This document shows positions 7,685 to 14,150 of a DNA stretch of 15,208 nt, one piece after another (position 1 is the stretch's first letter; each line of letters starts with the position of its first letter). The notes beneath the pieces were generated by a model that worked only from the letters and a program-made list of their open reading frames with translations, was not told the DNA's origin and did not search any database. A program made the position numbers and the translations under genes. This stretch comes from Comamonas sp. (GTDB taxonomy: Bacteria > Pseudomonadota > Gammaproteobacteria > Burkholderiales > Burkholderiaceae_C), in assembly GCA_019236485.1 (NCBI GenBank), contig JAFAIY010000333.1:1-15208 (forward strand). Direction: 5' to 3'.

Positions 7685-7723
7685 TTTGATAGCTGCAGGC
7701 GTGCTATGCGTCAGTACTGCAGC
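7685..7723 (+). repeat. Short Comamonadaceae-type intergenic repeat, copy 2
   Basis: TTTGATAGCTGCAGGCG at 7685-7701 shares its first 12 bases with copy 1. It also forms an inverted repeat, GCTGCAG (7692-7698) with CTGCAGC (7717-7723), between two convergent genes. It might act as a weak two-way terminator, but no good T run follows. Confidence 0.55.
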
Positions 7724-7735
7724 ATGAAATAAGGC

Positions 7736-8158
7736 TTATTTTCTTTCGGGATCGGCGCTACCAGCTCCCGAATTGCTGGCATCGCCGGGCTGGGCTGCCG
7801 CATGCGCGGCTTCCGCGGCCTTGGCTTTTTCGCGTGCGGCGCGGTATTTGATGGCATAGGCGCGCACTTCCTCATAGGTCACGAAGCCGTCCTTGTCGGT
7901 ATCGGTTTCGTCAAAGGCGGCGGCCAGCTTGGGAATGATGGCGACTTCGCTGCGGCTCAGCTTGCCGTCGTGGTTGAAGTCCAGCATCTTGAACTGCTGC
8001 TGGGCCTTGATTTCGCCCTTGGACAGCTGGGTTTCAGGCTTGTCGCCCGCGGCCTCGTCGGCACGCGCCGTGGGCAGGAGCAGGGCAGCACTGGTCAGCA
8101 GCACGCCCATGGCGGCTTTCATGACCGTGCTGCGGTGGGTTTTCTTGGCTTGAGACAT
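7736..8158 (-). CDS. Secreted EF-hand calcium-binding protein
   Basis: A 140-residue exported protein. The ATG at 8158 was chosen because it gives a clean signal peptide: basic MSQAKKTHRST, hydrophobic core AAMGVLLTSAALLL, and cleavage after ARA (about residue 33). A GTG at 8197 would lengthen it for no gain, and an ATG at 8122 would shorten the basic region; no start has a strong ribosome site. Two canonical EF-hand loops are present: DFNHDGKLSRSE (60-71) and DTDKDGFVTYEE (86-97), each with acidic or Asn ligands at positions 1, 3 and 5, Gly at 6 and Glu at 12. The tail is a charged Ala/Lys helix followed by a Gly/Ser/Asp end. It probably binds calcium in the periplasm; its partner is unknown. 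It lies downstream of the 5'-nucleotidase gene, separated from it by the 267-bp element. Confidence 0.88.
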   Translation of the reverse strand: MSQAKKTHRSTVMKAAMGVLLTSAALLLPTARADEAAGDKPETQLSKGEIKAQQQFKMLDFNHDGKLSRSEVAIIPKLAAAFDETDTDKDGFVTYEEVRAYAIKYRAAREKAKAAEAAHAAAQPGDASNSGAGSADPERK

Positions 8159-8241
8159 GTTACTGAAGCTGGGGGCAAGGGCTGGATTCTCAAGCACGGG
8201 GCTATCTCTCCGTCAGCTTTTTACAATCGCTTGCCGGGTTG

Positions 8242-8508
8242 AGAACGTGTTGACGATCTCTACGCAGCCGCGTTGGAGCGCAATCGGGAGGAGTTCGCAG
8301 CGATGGGACGCCGCTTGCACCGGGGTGCAAGCAAGGGCCAGCGCGAAGAAATCGCCCGATTTCACTCCAACCCTTCGGGACAGTGGCTTTGCGGGCGGTC
8401 TGTGGCGTTGCAAATCCTCGCAATAGCAAAGCTATTGCTGCGGTGTTGCGCCTTGCATCCCTCCCGCAAAGCCGCTGTCGCGGAGCGAGGTGATCGTCAG
8501 CACGTTCT
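8242..8508. repeat. Structured 267-bp element with terminal inverted repeats (MITE-like)
   Basis: The ends are AGAACGTGTTGACGATC (8242-8258) and GATCGTCAGCACGTTCT (8492-8508), 17-bp inverted repeats with one mismatch. Inside, CCGCG (8268-8272) pairs with CGCGG (8479-8483). Two long hairpins follow. The first (8273-8370) has TTGGAG / CTCCAA, AATCGGG / CCCGATT, TTCGC / GCGAA and tip GCTTGCACC / GGTGCAAGC. The second (8379-8479) has a base of GACAG-GGCTTTGCGGG against CCCGCAAAGCC-CTGTC and tip GCAATAGC / GCTATTGC. The whole would fold as a three-way junction. No protein gene is credible inside and no target duplication is visible. It occupies nearly all of the gene-free stretch 8159-8507, and its right end overlaps the first base of the 5'-nucleotidase stop triplet. 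A non-autonomous mobile element or a dispersed repeat is the likeliest identity. Confidence 0.7.
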
Positions 8509-9425
8509 TACATTGGCTTGCGTGTGCGCTCCTGCGCGATGCCGCTGCGCACATGGCCCGCAGGCACATGGCTGGCCGCATTGCGCACATGGCCGGTCTG
8601 GTCGTCGAAGAAGAAATCGGGCTCGAATTCGCGCAGAAATCCGCCTTTGGCCAGTCCGCCCAGGAACATGGCCTCGTCCACTGCGATCTTCCAGTCCATC
8701 AGCGTGTTCAGCGCGCGCTCGTGAGCGGGGGCGCTGCGCGCCGTGACCAGGGCCGTGCGTATGCGCATGCCGGCCGGCTCCATCTGCTGCAAACGGTGCA
8801 GGGCCGCGAGCAGCGGCTTGAACGGACCGTCGGGCAGAGGCTGGCTGGCCTTTTCCTGCTCGTGTCTTTGAAAAGCCTCGAGGCCCTCGGCCTGGAACAC
8901 GCGCTCGGCCTCGTCGGAGAACAGCACGGCGTCGCCGTCGAACGCGATGCGAACCTCCTGCGGATGGCTGTTGCTGGCGCGCATGGAGTCGGTGAACACA
9001 TGGGCGGCCGGGTAGCCGAGTTGCAGCGCCTGGGTCACGTCATCGGCATTGGCCGAGAGAAACAGATGCGCGCCCAGCGGGCGCAGATAGGCAAAGGGAT
9101 CGCGCCCCTGGGTGAACACGCCGCGCTGTATGGAGTCCAGGCCATGGGCCTTGGCCGAGCGGAAGACCCGCATGCCGCTGAGGGGATCATTGCGCGACAG
9201 CAGCACCACTTCCACGCGCTGCTGCTCCGCGGTGTTGAAGGCCAGCAGCTTCTTGACCAGAGAGAAAGCCACGCCGGGCGCCGCGGGCAGGTCCAGGCGC
9301 TCGCGCTGCAGGCGCAGATAGGTCGCGGGGTCGCCGGCCTCGAAGAGGCGGTTTTCCTCCTCGAAGTCGAACAGCGCACGCGAGGAGATCGCGACCACCA
9401 ACTGGTCTTGCAGGGACACGGGCAT
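8508..9425 (-). CDS. 5'-nucleotidase, cytosolic cN-I type
   Basis: A 305-residue soluble enzyme expected to hydrolyse nucleoside 5'-monophosphates to nucleosides and phosphate. It matches the 5-nucleotidase family related to eukaryotic cN-I: opening motif VVAISSRALFDFEEEN (10-25), central AFDGDAVLFSDE (161-172), VTARSAPAHERAL (227-239) and the late acidic motif FFFDDQ (271-276). The closing SHVPAGHV is also typical, and the length is normal for the family. The ATG at 9425 is the only sensible start, though no clear ribosome site precedes it. There is no signal peptide, so it acts in the cytoplasm. Its stop abuts the structured element, and the EF-hand gene follows on the same strand; the element makes a simple two-gene operon doubtful. 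Which nucleotide it prefers cannot be told. Confidence 0.88.
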   Translation of the reverse strand: MPVSLQDQLVVAISSRALFDFEEENRLFEAGDPATYLRLQRERLDLPAAPGVAFSLVKKLLAFNTAEQQRVEVVLLSRNDPLSGMRVFRSAKAHGLDSIQRGVFTQGRDPFAYLRPLGAHLFLSANADDVTQALQLGYPAAHVFTDSMRASNSHPQEVRIAFDGDAVLFSDEAERVFQAEGLEAFQRHEQEKASQPLPDGPFKPLLAALHRLQQMEPAGMRIRTALVTARSAPAHERALNTLMDWKIAVDEAMFLGGLAKGGFLREFEPDFFFDDQTGHVRNAASHVPAGHVRSGIAQERTRKPM

Positions 9426-9496
9426 GAAGTCTTGGGGCGAAAAGCGATAGACCGAGCATAGCGGCTAGACCCGGACCGCGCCTAGGCTGTCAGGGG

Positions 9497-9523
9497 ATTG
9501 TTTCAGTTTCTGAAATAAACAAT
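9497..9523. promoter_or_regulatory. Nested palindromes upstream of the DUF4148-like gene
   Basis: TTTCAG-TTT-CTGAAA (9501-9515) lies within ATTGTTT (9497-9503) and AAACAAT (9517-9523). Two overlapping inverted repeats occur in an AT-rich patch about 120-145 bp before the start of the small secreted protein and about 70 bp upstream of the divergent 5'-nucleotidase. This could be an operator serving either gene. The rest of 9426-9642 shows no gene. Confidence 0.35.
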
Positions 9524-9642
9524 TGCGAATCCAAGGGTTTTTACTTAGTTCTTGAAAACCTAAAGTTCAGGCCATGGATTCGTTGCCACCGGTTGATTTC
9601 AGAACCAGTCAACAAACTCCTCAACAAGGTCTGGAGAAAATC

Positions 9643-9945
9643 ATGAACAACACCATCCGCTTTGCCGCTGTCGCCGCTCTTGCCGTTTCCGCTTTTGCAG
9701 CCCAGGCTGCCGGCTTGGACTTCACCGGCGACCACTATCCCATGCAGGTTCAAACGCAAAGCAATCTGAGCCGCGCAGAGGTGGTGGCACAGGTCAAGGA
9801 CGCTATGGCACATCACACCATGCTGGTGCAAGGCGACGAGCTGCTGACCCCGGCCTCGGACAAGGTGTCGACCCTGAGCCGCGCACAGGTGAGCCAGGAA
9901 GCCGCTGCCGCGGAAGCCGCCGGCGCTCTGAGCTTCGGCGAATAA
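9643..9945 (+). CDS. Small secreted DUF4148-like protein
   Basis: A 100-residue exported protein. The ATG at 9643 was preferred over an in-frame ATG at 9574 because GGAG at 9633-9636 sits 6 nt ahead and it gives a clean signal peptide, MNNTIRFAAVAALAVSAFAA, cut after AQA near residue 22. The mature part starts AGLDFTGDHYP and carries two related motifs, NLSRAEVVAQV and TLSRAQVSQEA, the pattern of the DUF4148 family abundant in Burkholderiales. These are periplasmic or envelope proteins of unknown function. The gene stands alone, with an inverted-repeat region upstream and a strong terminator after it. Confidence 0.83.
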   Translation: MNNTIRFAAVAALAVSAFAAQAAGLDFTGDHYPMQVQTQSNLSRAEVVAQVKDAMAHHTMLVQGDELLTPASDKVSTLSRAQVSQEAAAAEAAGALSFGE

Positions 9946-9987
9946 GTCGGACCGGCAAAGGCCGGTTGATGAAAGTGAAAAAGGTCG

Positions 9988-10017
9988 GGCCCGAAGCGTG
10001 AGCTTCGGGCCTTTTTT
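9988..10017 (+). terminator. Strong intrinsic terminator between convergent genes
   Basis: Perfect 10-bp stem GGCCCGAAGC / GCTTCGGGCC with a GTGA loop and six T residues (10012-10017), 43 nt past the secreted-protein stop. On the minus strand the same stem is followed by CGACC and then a T run, so it probably also ends the ammonium transporter transcript, which stops at 10044. Confidence 0.92.
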
Positions 10018-10043
10018 ACGCTCTTGCCAGCGGGGCCTGAGCC

Positions 10044-11246
10044 TTACCAGTTGGCTTCGCGCTCGGGCGTGGCGCTGATGCGGTGTATGGACAGGTCGGC
10101 GCCGTCGAACTCCTGTTCCTGGTTCAGGCGCAGGCCCAGCGTTTTCTTGAGCAGGCCGTAGACCAGCAGGCCGCCGGCCATGGCCCAGAGCACGCCCATC
10201 AGCGTGCCTATGAGCTGGGCGCCCAGGTGCACGCCGCCCAGGCCGCCCAGAGCCTTGCTGCCGAAAATGCCGGCCGCGACACCGCCCCAGGCGCCGCACA
10301 GGCCGTGCAGCGGCCACACGCCCAGCACGTCGTCGATCTTCCAGCGGTTCTGGGTCAGCGTGAACATGGCCACGAAGATGGCGCCGGCCGCCGCACCCAC
10401 GGCCAGCGCGCCCAGCGGGTGCATCAGGTCCGAGCCCGCACAGACCGCGACCAGGCCGGCCAGCGGGCCGTTGTGCACAAAGCCCGGGTCGTTCTTGCCC
10501 AGCAGCAGGGCCGCCAGCGTGCCGCCGACCATGGCCATCAGCGAATTCACGGCGACCAGGCCCGAGATCTTGTCCAGGGTCTGGGCGCTCATCACATTGA
10601 AGCCGAACCAGCCCACGGTCAGAATCCAGGCGCCCAGCGCCAGAAACGGGATGCTGGACGGCGGGGTGGCCGCGATGGCGCCGCCCTGGCGGTAGCGGTT
10701 GCTGCGCGGGCCCAGCAGCAGCACGGCGCCCAGCGCGATCCAGCCGCCCACCGCATGCACGACCACGCTGCCTGCGAAGTCGTGGAACTCGGCGCCGGTC
10801 AGCGACCTGATCCAGGCCTGCACGCCCAGATGCTGGTTCCACACAATGCCTTCGAAGAAGGGGTAGATCAGGCCCACGATGAGGGCCGTGGCGATCAGCT
10901 GCGGCCAGAACTTGGCGCGTTCGGCGATGCCGCCCGAGATGATGGCCGGGATGGCGGCCGCAAAGGTCAGCAGAAAGAAGAACTTGACCAGCGCATAGCC
11001 GTTGAATGCGGCCAGCTGCTCGGCACCCACGAAAAAGTGCGTGCCATAGGCCACGCCGTAGCCGACCACGAAATAGACCACGGTGGAGACCGAGAAGTCG
11101 ACCAGGATCTTGACCAGAGCATTGACCTGGTTCTTGCGCCGCACGGTGCCCAGCTCCAGAAATGCGAAACCTGCGTGCATGGCCAGGACCATGACCGCGC
11201 CCATCAAAATGAACAGGGCGTCTGCGCCCTGTTTTAGTGCTTCCAT
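10044..11246 (-). CDS. amt: Ammonium transporter, Amt family
   Basis: A 400-residue inner-membrane channel that moves ammonium/ammonia into the cell. The ATG at 11246 was chosen over a 433-aa reading because a GGAG lies 7 nt ahead and the sequence then begins MEALKQGADALFILMGAVMV, already the first membrane segment. The protein lacks the cleaved signal peptide known from E. coli AmtB. Eleven hydrophobic segments are expected. Key features are GIAER (106-110), Asp156 with His164 (DFAGSVVVHAVGG), and the second pore His314 in HGLCGAWGG. The cytoplasmic tail EFDGADLSIH is typical of the family. No PII gene (glnK) adjoins it, although many amt genes have one. It has its own promoter region after the gspF terminator. 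Confidence 0.93.
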   Translation of the reverse strand: MEALKQGADALFILMGAVMVLAMHAGFAFLELGTVRRKNQVNALVKILVDFSVSTVVYFVVGYGVAYGTHFFVGAEQLAAFNGYALVKFFFLLTFAAAIPAIISGGIAERAKFWPQLIATALIVGLIYPFFEGIVWNQHLGVQAWIRSLTGAEFHDFAGSVVVHAVGGWIALGAVLLLGPRSNRYRQGGAIAATPPSSIPFLALGAWILTVGWFGFNVMSAQTLDKISGLVAVNSLMAMVGGTLAALLLGKNDPGFVHNGPLAGLVAVCAGSDLMHPLGALAVGAAAGAIFVAMFTLTQNRWKIDDVLGVWPLHGLCGAWGGVAAGIFGSKALGGLGGVHLGAQLIGTLMGVLWAMAGGLLVYGLLKKTLGLRLNQEQEFDGADLSIHRISATPEREANW

Positions 11247-11286
11247 GAAAGCGCTCCAGCTGAAATTTGCGATGTATTGGTGCGAA

Positions 11287-11307
11287 ATTGCGTGCCAGGC
11301 ACGCAAT
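11287..11307. promoter_or_regulatory. 21-bp perfect palindrome upstream of amt
   Basis: ATTGCGTGCC - A - GGCACGCAAT, 10-bp perfect arms around one base, 40 bp before the amt start and downstream of the gspF terminator. It is a good candidate operator. The minus strand also shows TGGCACG-CAAT-TTCGCA, which resembles a sigma-54 promoter but with one base too many between GG and GC. Confidence 0.5.
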
Positions 11308-11322
11308 GCACTAAAAGCAAGC

Positions 11323-11344
11323 AAAAACTGCGCCATGCGGCGCA
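11323..11344 (-). terminator. Intrinsic terminator after gspF
   Basis: On the minus strand TGCGCC-GCAT-GGCGCA is followed by G and five T residues (11327 down to 11323). It begins 26 nt past the gspF stop and separates gspF from amt, which points the same way. Confidence 0.75.
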
Positions 11345-11369
11345 TGTGGAGGGCTGACGGGGCGCAAGC

Positions 11370-12593
11370 CTATTTGACGAACTGGTTGAGCTGGATGATG
11401 GGCATGAGCACGGCCAGCACGATGAGCATCACCACCAGGCCCATGGCCACGATCAGCAGCGGCTCCAGAATCGTGGCCAGATGCATGGCGCGGCGCTGCA
11501 CCTCGGTGGACAGCTGGGTGGCCGCGCGCTGCAGCATCAGCGGCAGCTGGCCGGTCTGCTCGCCCAGGCGCGCGAACATCGCGACCAGGCCCGGAAAGCG
11601 TTTTTTCTGTGCCAGGGCCGAGGCCAGCGGCGCGCCTTCGCGCACCAGGGCCAGGGCATCCATGGCATCGGCGCGCAGCGCGCGGTTGTTCAGGGTTTCG
11701 GCCGCGGCCTGCAAGGCCTTGAGGATGGGCACGCCGGCGCCCGCCAGCATGGCCAGCGTGCCCGCAAAGCGCGCCGCGTTATAGCTGCGCGCGAGCCGGC
11801 CGACCAGCGGCAGGCGCAGCCAGTTGGCATCGAAGCTCTCGCGGAAGGCCTCGTTCTTCAGCGCCAGGCGCAGGCCTGCGCCGCCCAGCAGCAGCAAGGC
11901 CAGCATGGCCCAGCCATAGTGGCGCACGAAGTCGCTGACGGTCAGCATGACCACGGTGAGAAAGGGCAGCGCGCGCTTGGTGCCCGCAAACACGCTGGCG
12001 ACCTGGGGCACCACATAGCTGACGAGAAAGATCACGATGACTATGGCCACCAGCGTGACTATGGCCGGATACAGCGAGGCGCCTATGAGCTTGGACTGCA
12101 GGGCCTGGCGGGCTTCCAGATCGTCGGCCAGGTTCTCGAGCACGGGACCCAGGCTGCCGCTGGCTTCGCCCGCGCCTATGACGGCGCAATAGATGTCGGA
12201 AAACTCATGCGGGTGCTGCTCCAGCGCGCGTGCAAAGCTGGAGCCCGCATTCACCTCGGCGCGCAGGGCTGCGACCAACTGGTGCTGGCGCTCGTCGTCG
12301 GCCTCTTCGGCCAGGGCGGCCAGGGCGCGCTCTATGGGCAGGCCGGAGCCGACCAGCCCGGAGAGCTGGCGCGTCCATACGGCCAGGGCCGTGGAGTTGA
12401 ACACCGGGCGCGTGAACCAGCCGGCCGCTGCCGCACCCGCCTTGCCCCGGCCCGCGGCCACGGGCTCCACCTGCAAAGGCACCAGCGCCTGGTTGCGCAG
12501 CTGGCTGCGCGCGGCGCGGGCATTGTCGGCTTCCAGGGTGCCCTTGCGGGTCTGGCCCTGGGCGTCCAGGGCTTCAAAGGTAAAGGCGGGCAT
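11370..12593 (-). CDS. gspF: Type II secretion inner-membrane platform protein GspF
   Basis: A 407-residue polytopic inner-membrane protein. In type II secretion GspF forms the platform that couples the cytoplasmic ATPase GspE to pseudopilus assembly. The N-terminus MPAFTFEALDAQGQTRKGTL is characteristic. Two T2SSF repeats are clear, with GEASGSLGPVLENLA (142-156) and GEQTGQLPLMLQRAA (344-358) at equivalent places. Membrane segments lie near 170-197, 226-245 and 372-400. The length is normal for GspF. PilC of type IV pili is the main alternative, but the N-terminal sequence fits GspF better. No other gsp gene is in view, and it has its own terminator, so it appears to be a stand-alone gene here. 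No convincing ribosome site precedes the ATG. Confidence 0.9.
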   Translation of the reverse strand: MPAFTFEALDAQGQTRKGTLEADNARAARSQLRNQALVPLQVEPVAAGRGKAGAAAAGWFTRPVFNSTALAVWTRQLSGLVGSGLPIERALAALAEEADDERQHQLVAALRAEVNAGSSFARALEQHPHEFSDIYCAVIGAGEASGSLGPVLENLADDLEARQALQSKLIGASLYPAIVTLVAIVIVIFLVSYVVPQVASVFAGTKRALPFLTVVMLTVSDFVRHYGWAMLALLLLGGAGLRLALKNEAFRESFDANWLRLPLVGRLARSYNAARFAGTLAMLAGAGVPILKALQAAAETLNNRALRADAMDALALVREGAPLASALAQKKRFPGLVAMFARLGEQTGQLPLMLQRAATQLSTEVQRRAMHLATILEPLLIVAMGLVVMLIVLAVLMPIIQLNQFVK

Positions 12594-12719
12594 GCGCGGA
12601 TCGTTGTGCTTTGGGAGTCTTGCCGCAGATGGTAGCGACTATTGATGTCAGCCGATCTGCTTTTGCCCGACTCCTAGCATCCCGAAGCCGCGCACGGGCT
12701 GGCGGGCACGGGCCGCGGG

Positions 12720-13361
12720 TCAGGCGGCGGCGGGAACGGGGCCGTCTAGCTCCTCGGCCCGCAGGTAGGCCGCGCGCTGCAGCAGGGGCTGGGTATAGGC
12801 CTTGAACTCGGCCAGCGCGGGCAGCGAGCCCTCCATCATGCCCCAGCCTATATAGCTGGCCAGATACAGGTCGGCCGCGCTGAAGTGCTCGCCGCACACA
12901 TAGCGCTTGCCGGCCACGGCATGGCGCAGCGTGCGCACCATATCGTCGAAGCGGCCGAAGCCGGCCGTCATGGCCTGCCTGTCGGTCTGGTTTGCCAGCC
13001 AGCCTTCGGTCTGGGCCGTGGTGGCGGCCTCCGCGGGGCCGGCGACAAAGAACAGCCAGCGCAGATAGGCGGCACGCTCGGGGCTGCCCTGGGGCGGAGC
13101 CAGATGCTTGGCGGGAAACAGCTCGGCCAGATAGGCCAGGATGGCGCCGGTCTCGGTGATCACGGCATCGCCATGCTGCAGCGCCGGCACCTTGCCCATG
13201 GGGTTGATGGCCAGATACTGCGGCGACTTCATGGTCTGGCCGTATTCGAGCTCCACGGTTTCATACTCGGCCCCGCACTCTTCGAGCATCCAGCGCACCA
13301 TGCGCGCACGGGACATGGGGTTGCTGTAGAAGCGCAGTTTTGGGGCGATGGCTTGAGTCAT
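12720..13361 (-). CDS. Glutathione S-transferase family protein
   Basis: A 213-residue cytosolic protein likely to conjugate or reduce substrates with glutathione. The ATG at 13361 has AGGAG 7 nt ahead, so the longer in-frame reading to 13595 is not used. The thioredoxin-like N-domain has FYSNPMSRARMVRW (Ser17 a candidate glutathione-activating residue), the cis-proline in GKVPAL (Pro59) and the ET pair (70-71) that holds the gamma-glutamyl group. The helical C-domain has the N-capping box FSAADLYLASYI (160-171). It is last in the order LLM oxidoreductase, WYL regulator, transferase; two palindromes lie between it and the regulator, so it may also have its own regulated promoter. The substrate is unknown. 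Confidence 0.9.
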   Translation of the reverse strand: MTQAIAPKLRFYSNPMSRARMVRWMLEECGAEYETVELEYGQTMKSPQYLAINPMGKVPALQHGDAVITETGAILAYLAELFPAKHLAPPQGSPERAAYLRWLFFVAGPAEAATTAQTEGWLANQTDRQAMTAGFGRFDDMVRTLRHAVAGKRYVCGEHFSAADLYLASYIGWGMMEGSLPALAEFKAYTQPLLQRAAYLRAEELDGPVPAAA

Positions 13362-13379
13362 TGAAGTTCTCCTGGATGG

Positions 13380-13437
13380 GCATGGCAAAAACGCCATGCA
13401 GCCAATGTAGGAGCGGGGGCTGACAGTTTCTGTCAGC
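13380..13437. promoter_or_regulatory. Two palindromes upstream of the transferase gene, candidate operators
   Basis: GCTGACAG-TTT-CTGTCAGC (13419-13437), 8-bp perfect arms, and GCATGGC-AAAAAC-GCCATGC (13380-13399), 7-bp perfect arms, lie in the 98-bp gap between the WYL regulator stop and the transferase start. The first is a likely site for the adjacent WYL regulator. The second, close to the ribosome site, could be an RNA hairpin. Neither has a T run suited to termination. Confidence 0.5.
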
Positions 13438-13459
13438 AGCGCGAGCGGGCCGCCCGGCC

Positions 13460-14146
13460 TCAGATCGAATAGCCGGTCTGCTCCAGCCAGCGCTGTATCA
13501 GTTCCTGGCGCCGGTGCGGATAGCGTTCGCCCAGGTCTTCCAAGGCGTGCACGCGGTCGGCGCGGAAGTGGCGGAAGTCCTGGCGCAGCTCGCACCAGGC
13601 CGAGACCACGCGGGAGCGCTCGAAATAGGCCATGGCAAACGGCCAGACCCGGCGCCGGGTCGGCGTGCCATGCTGGTCCTGGTAGTGCAGCACCACCTTG
13701 TGCTCGGCGCGTATGGCGCGGCGCAGCGCCGTCTGCCAGGGCTCGGACTGGGGCGAATCCTGCATATTGGGCACCAGCAGGCCGCTGGTATCGACGGCGA
13801 TGCGCAGATCCAGCGGCAGCGCGCTGCGGATGCGGTCCATGGCCGTGCCGGCCGCCTGGGCCAGTTGCGGATCGGCCTGCAGGCTGGCCCAGCGCGCGCC
13901 CAGCAGCAGGGCCTCGAGCTCGTCGGCGTTGAACATCAGCGGCGGCAGCAGAAAGCCGGGCCGCATCTCGAAGCCCATGCCGGGGTCGCCCAGGATGTCG
14001 GCACCCTGGGCGCGCAGGGTGGCGATATCGCGGTACAGCGTGCGCAGGCTCACGCCCAGCTGCTGCGCGAGCTGCGGCCCGGTCTGCGGCTGGCGCGCGC
14101 GCCGCAGCGCATCCAGCAGCTGCAGCAGACGGGCGGAGCGGCTCAT
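13460..14146 (-). CDS. WYL-domain (YafY-type) transcriptional regulator
   Basis: A 228-residue DNA-binding regulator. The ATG at 14146 follows the upstream gene's stop by 4 nt and gives [19 protein letters not shown], the normal start for this group; the longer reading to 14215 runs into the neighbouring gene. The N-terminal winged helix-turn-helix covers about 5-60 ([20 protein letters not shown], recognition helix near 33-45). The ligand-sensing WYL part spans about 137-205, with [33 protein letters not shown] and FRHFRADRV. The literal W-Y-L triplet is not kept, as is common in YafY proteins. It probably controls its own operon through the TGACAG-TTT-CTGTCA palindrome downstream. The ligand is unknown. 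Confidence 0.9.
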   Translation of the reverse strand: MSRSARLLQLLDALRRARQPQTGPQLAQQLGVSLRTLYRDIATLRAQGADILGDPGMGFEMRPGFLLPPLMFNADELEALLLGARWASLQADPQLAQAAGTAMDRIRSALPLDLRIAVDTSGLLVPNMQDSPQSEPWQTALRRAIRAEHKVVLHYQDQHGTPTRRRVWPFAMAYFERSRVVSAWCELRQDFRHFRADRVHALEDLGERYPHRRQELIQRWLEQTGYSI

Positions 14147-14150
14147 GGCT

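Noticed and set aside
8518..8580. Repeated ACATGGC units at the end of the 5'-nucleotidase gene as a tandem repeat
   Set aside because: They encode the family's usual SHVPAGHV-type ending and are too few and irregular to be a repeat array.
8273..8746. A 157-codon plus-strand frame through the structured element
   Set aside because: It begins inside the inverted-repeat element and runs antisense into the 5'-nucleotidase gene, with no ribosome site and no domain.
9541..10842. A 433-codon minus-strand frame overlapping amt and the small secreted protein
   Set aside because: It reads amt out of frame and crosses the strong terminator at 9988; Arg/Gly-rich and unlike any family.
11290..11306. 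Sigma-54 promoter for amt (TGGCACG-CAAT-TTCGCA on the minus strand)
   Set aside because: GG and GC are 11 nt apart instead of the strict 10, and the -12 part is not TTGC. It is kept only as a remark on the palindrome.
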